A stretch of 64,000 nt of DNA from Paracentrotus lividus. Taxonomy: Eukaryota; Echinodermata; Echinoidea; Camarodonta; Echinidae. The DNA lies in NCBI GenBank assembly GCA_940671915.1, contig CALNVZ010003435.1:11328930-11392929 (forward strand), written 5' to 3'. A program made the translations under genes and the position numbers. Positions 1 to 12,300 of the stretch are shown in pieces. A model generated the notes under the pieces. That model was given only the letters and a program-made list of their open reading frames with translations, did not search any database and had not been told where the DNA came from. Positions within the stretch are counted from its first letter, which is position 1. Each line of letters starts with the position of its first letter.

Positions 1-341
1 GTGTTTATAGGTTGATATATCCAAAATTTTCAGCTCGCGCTTCGCGCTCGCATTGTTTAATGATATAAGTATTTTCTTTATGAGCTTAGCTTTAAAAAAA
101 AACACTTAAAATTAAATGTTTTCAGGGTGATTTAGCAAAAAAATTCGGCTCGCGCTTCGCACTCGCATTTTGATACATTGGCTTGTTCATAAAAAAAAAA
201 AAAAAACAGATAAGTTTAATTTAGTGTCTATAACAGCCACCCCCCCCCCCCCCGGCGCTTAGCTTTTCAAACCGCTGATCAAGGGAAATTTGGGTGGAAA
301 AAAAATTCCGGCCCCATATTGAGATGCTGGATCCGCCCCTG
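1..341. mobile_element. Right end of a hairpin-array DNA transposon (partial)
   Basis: Two copies of the GC-rich core CTCGCGCTTCGCGCTCGC (one degenerate) lie near 33-51 and 150-167. The segment ends at 341 with CTGGATCCGCCCCTG, the same terminal motif that closes the complete element at 51187-53296. The left end is outside the window, so no target-site duplication can be tested. A poly-C run at 240-254 lies inside. It is probably a non-autonomous hAT-like element; no transposase is visible. Confidence 0.6.
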
Positions 342-716
342 CGATATTTCCTATACTGACAAACAAACAAATCAGCTAGAGATTCATTGTATCTGATCCT
401 TGTCGGGTCGTGGCGGGCGGGGGTGGGGATGGTTTTCCTATTAATTGCCCTTAATTTTGACGCATATCTTATATTATCCAATTTTCTTCCTTTTCTTCAA
501 CCCCCTCTCTATCTCTTATTCCAGTTATGATCATTGATATGGGGTAAAAACAATCGCTTTTCTCATTCATCTTTTACTCAGGTTTATCCCACCCAACCCC
601 CTCCCCCTTTCTCTCTCCCTCTCATACACACCCTCACATAATAGTTTTTTTTCAAGCAAAGGTTTATTTGTTGTCTCTTCACTCATGTTTATCAGATTCA
701 CTTTCCTTTCTCCCCG

Positions 717-747
<31 letters not shown>

Positions 748-748
748 T

Positions 749-790
<42 letters not shown>

Positions 791-2059
791 ATACATTCCC
801 TCACACAGGCCTAATTATTATTAAAATGAGATACACGAGCTTATAATACATTCATCTCTTACTCCTCAATATTGCTTCAAGTTTATAAATTTCACTCTTT
901 CTTTTACGTCCCTATCATTTTTATTATTATTGTTATTATTATTATTATTATCATTATTATTATTAGCTGCAGTCAGTATAAATGGAAATTCATCTTTCTT
1001 TCAACAAAGTTCTATTCTTGGACCTTTCTCTCTATTGACATAAATACATGTATGAGATAAGTAGACCATTCTAAAATAATCATGTACATCATTTAAACAT
1101 TGTTAATCATTTTCAGATGTATCTTCATCTGAATCCTACACTCAATAATTTCTATTTTAATTTTAATTTTTTAATTTCTATTTTAATTTTAATTTTGACA
1201 CACATCATAACAACCTACAACGGCACAATTAGGCATTTTAATGATTTTTATTAAGATATCTTCATTAGTATCAGCTTTCTATAGCCGTTTTACATAAAAT
1301 ATTGAATCTACATACATTTACATGTAATTTGCATATTTACACAAATGGCAAGATACATTAAATTATTTATACAGCATGATAGATATAAAGCAGTTAAATT
1401 ATAAATCAGCTATTGTTTTATTTCATTTTCCTCAGCTCAGAAAATAAAACTTAACAACATACAGCTAGGGAAGAGGAGTATGCCAGGTGTCGCAACAATC
1501 CTTCTCCCTCCTCTACTGGTACCATTCAGAATTTTATAATGTCCACTGACACACACCTCTAGCTCTGAGTCTTTTGACATGACTGTGAACTTGAAAATTT
1601 GCGGCTTATTTTGATTTTGCTTGTTAGTAAACAAAACACAAAAGTATCTTTCAATCATAACCAATTTGAATCGGATATCGTAACCAAATATCAACTCTAT
1701 CAGCTGCTTTCTTTCTTTTATATCTCTTTTGAAGTTTAAGAAAAAAAAAGGTATGATACAAATGGCACAATCTGATAATCTTTATTTGCAACTACCAAAT
1801 AAATCTGTCATTATTATCTTATTACATTATTCATTACTTTCCCCAAAATAGTTCTTTTCTTTCTTGAACACAGTTCCTACTTTTGAACAAGGGCTGCACA
1901 TCATTCTGAATATTCGTTAGTTAAAACAAACAAATTTCCTATATGCCTGCATTATATTTCCACTAATCCCAAAATTAAGTCAAGTTTGTTTAAAAAGATA
2001 TTTGTTACAATAACGAAAGGTATATTTTTCCTAACATAAAAAGGATTTAATACTCGATA
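342..2059. other. Distal 3' flank of the FOG gene, AT-rich, no gene seen
   Basis: AT-rich DNA with pyrimidine tracts, a CT/CA microsatellite and an ATT microsatellite near 920-966. The short open frames here are low in complexity and match nothing recognised. It lies downstream of the minus-strand FOG stop codon and could hold distal 3' UTR. No coding potential is supported. Confidence 0.5.
717..790. repeat. (CT)n-(CA)n compound microsatellite
   Basis: A CT-rich tract of about 34 bases runs directly into an uninterrupted CA repeat of about 39 bases. Seen directly in the sequence. Confidence 0.95.
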
Positions 2060-2240
2060 GGTCCGTTTCCCCAAAAATCAAATCAGGTTTGTTAATCCAA
2101 AGGGAAAATAAAGTTTGTTAATCTGAATGTGAAATACGATTTGTTAATCTGAATTGGAATAGGGTTACAGCGTTGGCTTATTTCATTTTCATATATAACG
2201 AACCCTGTTTTTCTGATCTGATTTTTTTTATAAACGCACC
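2060..2240. mobile_element. Small MITE-like element
   Basis: The left end reads GGTCCGTTTCCCCAAAAATC and the right end, read on the other strand, begins GGTGCGTTTATAAAAAAAAT. The word TTTGTTAATC occurs three times inside. A related left end occurs at about 46425, so this is a repeat family. The termini are only approximately inverted and no clear target duplication was seen. Confidence 0.4.
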
Positions 2241-2593
2241 ATATTTCATTTTCAGAACCTTGTCTTATCAGTTTAACATACCTAATTTATTTCACTTTCC
2301 AATGTACAAACCCAGCATGATTATTATATAATCTAACCTTCAGAAAAACCCTTTGGATTTGTCATACATTCAGGATAACGAGCTGTGAACTTTTGAATGT
2401 TTTTGAATGGTAAAAAAGAAAAAGAAAAAAAACTATTTGGACGGAATCAGCATGCAATTAAGATATGATCCTCATTAGATAAATCAGGTTTATGAATCAT
2501 TTTCTTTTTTGTTGATTTTTTCATGTATTTAGTAAGATATTTACAGCGAATCCAAGAAAAAGGGATAAAAAGCAGAACCAGGCCAGTCGATCT

Positions 2594-2599
2594 TTTATT
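2594..2599 (-). terminator. Candidate poly(A) signal AATAAA for FOG
   Basis: TTTATT on the plus strand reads AATAAA on the minus strand, about 456 bases past the FOG stop codon. Other AATAAA hexamers lie further away (for example near 1782 and 1417), so the site actually used cannot be chosen from sequence alone. Confidence 0.25.
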
Positions 2600-3054
2600 C
2601 TGGTTAAAGCAACCAATTCAAGAAATATTATAATGCACTATAATAAAGTTAAATTCTTCTTCTTTGTTTGACATTTCGTAATAGACATGAAAAAGCCACC
2701 CATAGATGAAAAAAAAAAAGAAGAAATTCAATTGTCAAATTCCAATTGTGTAGAATAAATGGGCAAGATTGGAAAGAATTCAATGACCTTGCTAATGGTA
2801 CATTAGCATTTGAGGCATATTCATATTGTGTCAAGATAAACATGAAAACTGTAATTTAAAATAATGCTTTTGATCATGAATTGTTTTCTTTCACAAGAAA
2901 AATAACTGACATTTTCATTTTTTTTTCTTGGACACCCTGTATAACTGCCCAAAAAACATATCCTCAAAGATGGAGGAAGTTCTTTCCATTTTCTCTAATG
3001 ATGTTTCAGCATTTAATAAATAATTTGTTTTGAACCATTACATTATCTGCATTT

Positions 3055-6000
3055 TCAATGGACAGTATTTTTAGCGACATGATGAGAAGCGCAGTAGTAC
3101 TTCTTGTGGGCAATGAATGTGGATAGACTTGAGAAGCTAATGTTACAGGCCCGACAGTGTTTCAACATGACTGTTGCAGGACGCCCTGCAGTCCCAGGGA
3201 CAGCTGCTGTACCATTATGCCGGGACCCATTCACCGCATCTGGTGGTGAGGCTGGGACTTGGGATTCAGTACTGTCAACGGCTCCAGATGTTCCACATTC
3301 GCTCACTCCTTTCCTAGACTCTGGACTATGACAGCCATTGTTCAAAGAGAGTGCTTCAGTCCTCCCATTTTCTTGCCTGCAAGTGTTTGGGATCGAGTTT
3401 GCGGTACGTGAACAGCAAGAGTCTTCATCGATTCTCTCTGTTTTTACATTGTTCACATTATTATTGTTCGTAATGGCAAAGAGATCGGTTACGGGTGGAT
3501 TGCAACCAGAGTCATCATCCAGTTTTTCCAACTTAATCTTAATTATACATGGATTGTCCTTTTCCTTTTCTTTACAACTTAAATTTGTTGAATTGTCCTG
3601 CCCATTTTCTCCTGGGGATAAAGAGGTCCTAGATTCATTTCCTGAATCATCACACTTTTCTGCTGCTGGCAAGACCTCTGTACCATTGGTTCCATTAGAA
3701 TGTCCTTGAAGAGAATCACTCACATCGATATGTTTTCTGGCTCCCAGTGTTGGTTCGTTTTTCTTGCTAGGTGTTGATCGTCTTGATGTAGGCACCGGCT
3801 CACTCTCTGGACTTCTGCTCCTGGATTTAGGACATGCAGTGACTGTCCTTGGAATCGAATCAGGTAGTACGATATCCTTACTCTTTTTGCCCTTTGGACT
3901 GCTCCGCTCGGTGCTCAGTACCTCTTGGGAGGCCCTGCAGTAGAACTGCTGATGGGCCGACAAAGACTCCAACTTCATGAAAGATACCCCACAAGATGGG
4001 CACATGTACCTTACTACAGATGGCATGTACATGGGAACGGTGTTTCCACTGGGTTCACCAGATTCCCCATTCTGTCCTGAAGGTAACTTAACAACACTAT
4101 GTGGTGAACCAGGTTGTGTGGGGGACATCCTAGACGTTAAAGGGATGCTTACACTTTCTGGATTCCTTCCAGAGGTTTGCTGTATAACTTTCCCACCTTC
4201 GACTTTCTCTTTATTTCCTTTGTCCTTGGATGTAGCTTCATGCAGCTGTGGTGGTGATGTGCTACCTGATATAGAAATACCTTCCATGGCTTCTGTACCT
4301 GGACTATTCCTGCCCTTTGAGCAGGATCTATTTCTCTCGTTGATTTTACTCTCGGGGATAGCGGGCTGGTTGTCTCTGATGTTGACTGTTGCAAGAGCTG
4401 GCACCAGGGTAGAACCATTGGCAGAGCTTGGATTGGTAACAATCTTATAATATGGAAGGGCTGGTAACGCAGTGTGTACAGGAAGAGATGTGCTTGGGTG
4501 AGGAACTGGTATCCGATCCACATTGGCGCCATCGGACTGGCAATAGAATTGCCTGTGAATATCAAGGCTTTCCAGACGATTAAATGCTATTTGACAACCG
4601 GGACAATGGTACTGTACATGCTCTGGGAAATTTTGAAGGCTGAATGGAGGAGCGTTCCTTGATTTGGATTCTGACTGTGATGTAGGTGATGACGGGGAGC
4701 TTTTCTGATCAAGGGATTCATTCTTAATGACTTTTGACGCACTACCTCCTTGAGATACAATTTCCTCGCATCCTTTACGCTTACGGACAGTCAGGTCAAG
4801 TGGCCTCTCACCTGGAATCGTTGCACCATGATCCCCTTTGAAGACCACCTCACGACCCGCTGGGACAACTGTGGAGAACTGCGGGTATAGTGCTGGAGTT
4901 ATTCCTCTTGACCCAGGTTCCCCTGGTGGTGTCACATAGACATGGGAAGCTACAATGTAGACTGGTGAATTACCCTGTCTACCAATGTAAGTTGGCATGT
5001 TTCCTGGAGCAAGAAGGACTGATCCAGGAGAAATGCCACTGGATGATATTCCATGTGGGTATACAGGAGCATTTGGGGAAGCTCCTCCATTTCCTACAAC
5101 AGTCAACTTATGCTCTCTATCACTTGCAGATGCATCTTCATCAGATTCTTCAAATTTTATTTGAGGCTTTGCGGATGGAGCAGATTTAGTCGTTGAATTG
5201 TCGGAGTTAGTCTTGTCTTCATTTTCTTCACTCTTGCCAGACCCAGAATCCTTCTTTGGACTTGACCTGTCCTGCTGATTAGATTTTTCTGCCACTGGGT
5301 CAGAGCCTAAAGAGCTGCTCTTACCTGGTTTCCGACACTGACAGAAATACAAAGTGTGAACAGCAAGCTTGTCTCTGCTAGGGAAGACTGCACTACAGCT
5401 ACCACACTGAACCAATGGAACAGATGGGGATGGAGCAGGAGGAACTTGAACATGTCCTGTCTGTTTCCTTTCTTTTGAGTGACCTTGGCAGTAAAACTGC
5501 TTGTGGGCTACATAGTTCTTGTGGCTCGAAAAGTAGATGTCACACTCAACGCAAAGGAATCTTCCAATGGGTCTGGTTTGGATTTCATTTTGAGCCTTTT
5601 CAATATCATTGGAGGGTGCTGGAGGAGTCCTTCTGGTATCGGAGCTCAAAGGACTTGGGTCCGTCTCTGCACTTCTGCTTCCTGGTGACAAGTTACCGTT
5701 TTGTTCACTGCATCTGACGGCACTACCTGTTTTAATATCATCATGATGGTCCTGATCCATTGTTGAAGTACTAGAACTGCCTCCTTCATGAGGTGGAGAC
5801 AGAGACTGACTACCAGGTGCTTGGTGATGTTTCTTTCTCCTCCTCTTTTCTTCCAATCTTCTGTCCTTCATCCCATGAAAGGCCAATGGTCCCATAAGAC
5901 CATGTCCTCCTTGAGATGCCATGAAGATGTTGGGGTTGATCCCGCTCCCACGAACATGAATCAACATATGTTCCTTGAGCAATTTAATATCCACACTGAT

Positions 6001-6320
6001 AAAGTTACAGCACTTGCAAGCCTGTGAGTTCTGCTCTGTGTGCAGCTTGATCATATGGCTCAGACAGTTTGTAAGGTTTGAAAAACTGGCTTTACAGAGA
6101 ATGCACACAAGATCTTCAGGTTGTCCAGATTCTTTGGCTACTGAAGCATGATCTGCAGCATACGCTTCTCTGTGTGTGCTTGGCTGGCGTGCAGGACGGC
6201 TCCTGGTTGAAGGAGGGACTGGGGTGGTCTCCCTGGCAGCGCAGTAGTAGAGCTGGTGGGCACTGAGATTGGCTGGATTTCGAAAAGTTACACCACAGGA
6301 CTGGCAGCTTACAGATGGGA
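3055..6320 (-). CDS. ZFPM1/2 (FOG): FOG exon 6 (terminal): most zinc fingers and the CtBP motif
   Basis: This terminal exon of 3266 nt encodes residues 276-1362. The acceptor is a T-rich tract ending GCCTCAACAG just before 6320. The frame stays open from the acceptor, so the real coding exon starts well upstream of the first start-like codon at 6108. It holds all eight fingers. The first C2HC finger (C280, C283, H296, C301) is encoded at the very 5' end. Long Ser/Pro/Asn-rich linkers join the fingers and look disordered. The stop is TGA at 3057-3055. One large last exon with nearly all fingers is also the arrangement in vertebrate FOG genes. Open frames on the plus strand here are shadows of this exon. 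Confidence 0.95.
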
Positions 6321-9300
6321 CTGTTGAGGCAAAAAAAAATAGAAATGCAAACTTTTATTATCAAAATGACGGCATGTTTTCTCTCAAATAAACTGATGGC
6401 TAATCATACATGCATGTACACTAAATTGCTATAAAATGTAGCTAACACAAATGTTTGAATATGAAAAGACTTCATCATTTTGGTCCTGAAATGATAATGA
6501 GAACATGATATCTCATACTGAGATGATGTTTATTTATCTGTCAAGGTATTATAGATATTTTCTAAGAATCGAAGAGATAATTGGTCCCCCATAAATCAGA
6601 GGCAGCAATCTATTCATTTATAAACCTGTCTGTCTTGACAAAAGAAAGTAATTTTTCTTCATATCAGCTTATTTTAAGACCTTACCTTCTATAGGCTCCT
6701 GTATGCTAGGGATTGGCTCATTATTAGGGATGGGACCTTCTGCCTGAGGGCTTGCACCATCTATTTGAGTAGAGAAAACGTTGGGAATATTGTTAAAACA
6801 GTCAAACATCTATATAAATGGCTCTAAAGAGAATGCAGTAGTTTATATAGGCCGATAGTACTTAGGCAAGGATTCATGTACTACATGCTTTACAAAACCA
6901 TTGACTTTGGAAGCCAGTGCTCCCTGTATAATATGGGAATGACGAAATACAGTAGTCAATGCATAGAGGAGAAATAATTAGAAGGGACTTGATTTACTGA
7001 TGGTGTTTCTAGGAAGGTGATCAATATAGCTGCTTTCACAGCAACATAAACTTGCACAGGCCTATATATCTCAGAATAATGGAAATTTTTTATTTAAATC
7101 TCAATTTCAATTTCAATTTCAACACTCACTGTGATAACATTACAAACACAGCTATGAGAGTCCTACATTTTCCATCAGTCATTCTGGAGAACGATTCCCC
7201 TCTACTCTGTACAAGCTATTTTATTAAGACCATCTCTACCCCTGCTGAGCAATAACCCATTGTCTGGGGAGGGGAAGGAGGGTGTAGGTTATCATAAATA
7301 AAAGGGTGTGGATGTTTGATGCAGACGAACAAAATGATTGTCATCCTTCTATCTAATAACAATTCGTCTGTGATAACAAAATAATTCTTTTTAAACTCAC
7401 ATTACACATCCCTCCCTCCTTCCTCTACTGACCTGTAGACATTTGAAGATGACTCCGGGCTGCTACTACCACACTTCCTCCACTGGCTTTGTGCACTGCG
7501 ACTGAAGCATCAACCTCTTTCTGGATAAGGTCATTGACCTCGTCTGACCTCGGGTGCGTGTCCTGACCCCCTTCCAAGAACAGTGTGGGAATGCTCTCAT
7601 GTTCATCAACGTCCTTCAGTGTGAGGAGATACAGCTGCTTGTCTGAGGTACAAGACAAGGGGAAATTCATTCATCAAATTTGTATACAGTACGCTCCTGT
7701 TATAATGAGCACATCTACTGCAATCTGTTGTTATGACAGGGCCCTACTCCTAGGTGCCGGTTGCATAAAACTAGCTATTGTAGTGACTTTGCCATCCGTG
7801 GTAACTTAAATGAAATACTGGATTTTGATTGGCTGTTGAACAATGTTAAACTAGTAGTAAACTTGGTAGCAAAGTTACCATTGGTGGCAAAGTTACTATA
7901 ATACCAACTGTTTGTGCAACAACACCCAGATCCCTTTTTGTGCAGGCCTACGGGAATGTGTATGTCTTTACTGTTCAATGTAACAAAGTTTTCCTATAGT
8001 GAGGTAATGGGATTGGTCCCAAGAACCTCATTATAAAGAGAATAGAGTGTACATTCTTTATAGAAAAACAGAGAGCAGATAGAAGTGGGAATTGGGAAAG
8101 GCATATTGATGTCAAAGTATATAAAGATATATTCTTTTCTCAATGAAACAAGAATGGTATTAACTTGGTCTTTCTTTAATATTATACATTTAGGCCTACA
8201 ATTTTTTTATCAACTACCCAAGATGAAAAAAAAGGGACTGTTCCACTAACCCAAAACACATCCACTCACAGTGCTGCTTTCTACTTTTAAATGTTCTCAC
8301 AACATTCTTCAATTTTTATTAAAGTTTGGAAACAAAAATATCACACCTGGTTTGTAGATGTAGATAAGAGCTGCCCTGGGTCCGTTCACACTAGCTGGTT
8401 TGATGTTGGTACGATTTAAGACATCTTCACAGTAGAACTCAAGAATGAAGATGCTGAACAGAGCTTTGCTTGAACCCCTGACACAGATCTAAAATATAAA
8501 TGTCAGAAAGGTTTTTAAAAATGTCATTATTGATGAATAATAATTATCTATCTTTATCGCTTACAAAGAATCTGTCATGCTGGCTGATAAGGTCAGAACA
8601 TTATCATAAATCACTACCTATTTTTGACAGTTTGCACAGATATATTTACATCATTCAGCTAAAAGCAAGAAATGTATCTTTTAGAATAATTGTCAAATTT
8701 ATTGCATATTCAAAAAAAAAAAAATCTGTGTGACAGACTTGCATAAATGCTATAGATTTAACTAATATATCTATGTGATAAAGGACTATGCAGTGATTCT
8801 TTACAGAAACAGCTGTAAGGTATAGCTTTTAACTATATACTGGTCATTTAAGATTTATGCATAGTTCATGCAATACAGGACAAAGTCAAAATCCTATATC
8901 TAATCAGATGGCTTCAATAATCATATATATAATTAATAAAAACTTCTAAGGGATGTACTGAAGTAAAATAATATGTTTAAACATTTCTTAATTTAGACTC
9001 TAACCTAATGGATTTGCTGTGTCATTGTGAGGAATCCCAGATCATTCCCCACAACTTCATTTCCCCAGAAAATTACCCATTTTTTTTGGTGAAATAAAAT
9101 AGTTATCAAATTTTCTAACATTGAGGAAAAAAGAGGGTTATTCTTATAACAACCTACAACTGCGACTACCTGCAAATGTGACATTTCTATTAATTAACGA
9201 AATGTCCAATAATGTTCTTGTAGATGATTTCAGAAACCTGTTGATTATTAAATCTTTAATTTCATACAGTAAAGCCTGGTTCCAAGCAGATATGGGTTTT

Positions 9301-12300
9301 AAGGAAAGATTCCTCACCGAGTTCTCCCTGTCACATTCCTCCTGCACGACTTCAATCCTTGCTGAGAAGGGTCCCAGTGTTGTCCCTCTCCTGACCGGCC
9401 ATTCCACCCGGCCTACCCTAGCCGCCTTTTCTGGATCATCAGCCTCCGAAGACACGTCCATCTCTGCTGAGAATGGTCCCAGAGTTGTCCCTCTCTCGAC
9501 GGGCCACTCCACCCCTGCCTTAGCTGACTTCTCTGGATCATCAGCCTCGGAAGACACCTCCATCTCCACTGAGGGGGGTAAGATTGTACTCTTCGTCTGG
9601 TCCTCATCATCCTGATCAAGAGCTGGCGATGTTGATGACGAGTCGTCCATTGGTTCGTCTACATCGCTGTCTGCTGTTGAGAGAAAGGAATATTGAGTAG
9701 AAAGTTAATCTCATGGTGATAGAGATATATGAGTTACCACATTTTGGGGGGTTGTTGTCTCTAGGACAATTACCCCTTGGACAATTACCCCCAGGAAAAG
9801 TACCCCCCCCCCCCACTAAAAATCTTACACGTAACCCTTCATCTGACCATATCCCTATTTCTGGGTAGTCGTCGTCCAGGTGGGGGGGGGGAGGGGGTAA
9901 TTGTCTGGGGGATAGTTGTCCTGATACACATTTTTTCTAAAGGGTGTTTCTCCACAACATAACTATTTGGGAGAATAAAATGACTTATTGTATATTCATT
10001 TTTCTTAAGCTTTGCTTTGTTTGATTACATAAATTTATATAACAAGCATGAGACATTAGTGGAAGTGAACTCTTCAAATGTATCTTTATATCAACCATAT
10101 TTTATTCTATGATTGTTTATACTAACTCCATAATTTCTTCATCTCATTATATGTTCAGTGATTAAACATCTTGGGCAAAGGCCATGGAAATCGATAAAAT
10201 GTGTAGTTTTAGATTTCCTGTTATGAATTATAGCCGAATGCCACAGTATTGAACAATAAGATTGGGGGCAGTGCTAACATATTTCATGGTACTTAATCTG
10301 TGTTACACATCAGTGAGCAAATATGTAAGTTAAGACATAAAATTGACATTAATAGACATTTGCTTCAACTTATTATGAAATTACAAATCCTTAAATAACA
10401 TGTAGTAATTTTTGTGTTATACAATTTCTTCTTTTTACTTGTTTGAGTTTCTTGTGTTTTCTTGTGTTTTCTGTTTCTGAGGGGGAGTCAAAGATCTATT
10501 TTCAAAACAAATATGCTGAAAGAAAATTTGAATGTTTAACCTTTTCACATTAAGCTATTGTACACTTAACATGGAATCATGAAAAATAACATTTAATTAA
10601 CGAAGGCGTTGGTTGATGACCTCAGAATATCAAGCAATGCCAATGTTATCATCTTTGCCTGAATGGCATATTGTGTTTATGGAATGATTGCGGTGCAAAC
10701 CTATTCATAACTCATGTTTGATATGATTACTGATGTATGGATGGTTGGATTTTAAGACCAAAGAACAAAAGACATACAAGCATTTAGAACAATAGGGGAA
10801 GATTAATGTTCTGATAAGTATGTGGATGAATGCAGAGATCTGATAAGATAAAGAAATATAATGAAACTAGGAAAAAATACAGAACCTTGTACTGGCCAAG
10901 GCAAACCATAGAAATTAAAATCATATTGTGATATCTGTGTACGGGTTTGTTGACACAAGCTTTGGTACATGTAGTCCCACTATCTTATCTATACTTTTTT
11001 TCTTTTCTTTTTTTTCCATTTTTGCATGCATAACAATTTTGATATATTAGTTAATGAATTTTTTTTAGAAATCAATCATTGTGTTTTGTATGTATTGATG
11101 ATAATCTGAAAATATGGATTCTCGTTTCAATAGACTGATTTGATTTGAATTGATTTTAATTCATACACCCACCAACTGCAAGAATTATGTTCCTGCTATT
11201 TCTTATAGGTTGCCAAAAGTCGTAATGCAGAATTGAGGTTCCTCCTGTTATTCCCCTTTTCATGGATATGGCACCCTAAATAACAAAACATCACATTATT
11301 AAAGATTTATTACCTTATTGTGTGGCGTATATGAACAAGTTTATGATAACACACTTACCGATAGATCAGCGCAATTCAAGTAGATGAATGACTATAATAG
11401 GCCAATGAGTAATATTACTCCAGGGAAAACATTATACTGTCCATAGAGACAGGTGGACTCTAAAACATGTTTCACTCCAAATTTAATTTAGATACAATGA
11501 CATAAGAAACCAATTAACTCCAAAAAGGAAGGATTAATATGACCCAAAGAGAGAAGAAGTATTCATAATGAATTACCAAACACCCAATCTCACCTACAAA
11601 GAAAGTACACTCACACTGCCTAACTCCAATTCTTAGGTAGACGACAACTTCACCAAATGAAATATGACATCTCATAATCACCTATAATACAGAAGCTCCT
11701 ACGAAAGGAGTGAGCACACATTCTAAGATTTGTCTATTCACCGTATTAATTAACCCAAGAGCCACACCTCCCTGCCAAAGATAAGATATCACCCCTATGC
11801 AGGCAGTGGACTATTCCCTGGGGCAATAAACTGGCTCTCAACGCCATCTCTATCGCAAATGTTTCCACTACTGACTTAGCAGCAGAGACAAGAATCTTCA
11901 AAACTGCCCTCCAAACTTAATCAACAGAATCCATGCATAGGAGGGGAAAAGAGAAATATGAAGAGAGATAAAGAAAAAGGAGAAGAAAAAGTGGCCGCGA
12001 GGTAGCCTCATACGCGATTTCCCTCGTCCAACCTCCTGCGATAAAGGGTTCTGATAATGCGCTTCCTGTTATGTAGGGCCAGCTCCAAACAGACTTAATG
12101 ATAAGAATTCCTTCCCCGTGAACCGACGATAACTCCAAATTGTCATCGTTCGCAGGATAAATGTTTATTGCGAGGGCTTATCGGGGTGGCGCTGTGGCGG
12201 CCCTTGATTTCTGATAAGACAGCAACGGTACAATATGTCGCCATGGAAAAACCATGCCAAAATGTCTCTCTTTTTGGCTCTCTCAATGCAAATCATTTCA

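Noticed and set aside
3104..6266. Many plus-strand open frames of 60-157 codons
   Set aside because: They are antisense shadows of the FOG terminal exon; they show no conserved motif and their composition follows from the minus-strand coding bias.
7585..7978. Short frames on both strands near FOG exon 4
   Set aside because: They fall in intron 3 and a repeat; they have no splice-phase partner and no similarity to FOG.
9144..9317. Continuation of the FOG exon 2 open frame past 9318
   Set aside because: A GTGAGG donor at 9317 ends the exon in phase 0, and exon 3 starts in phase 0 with a family-like continuation. The extra residues are intronic.
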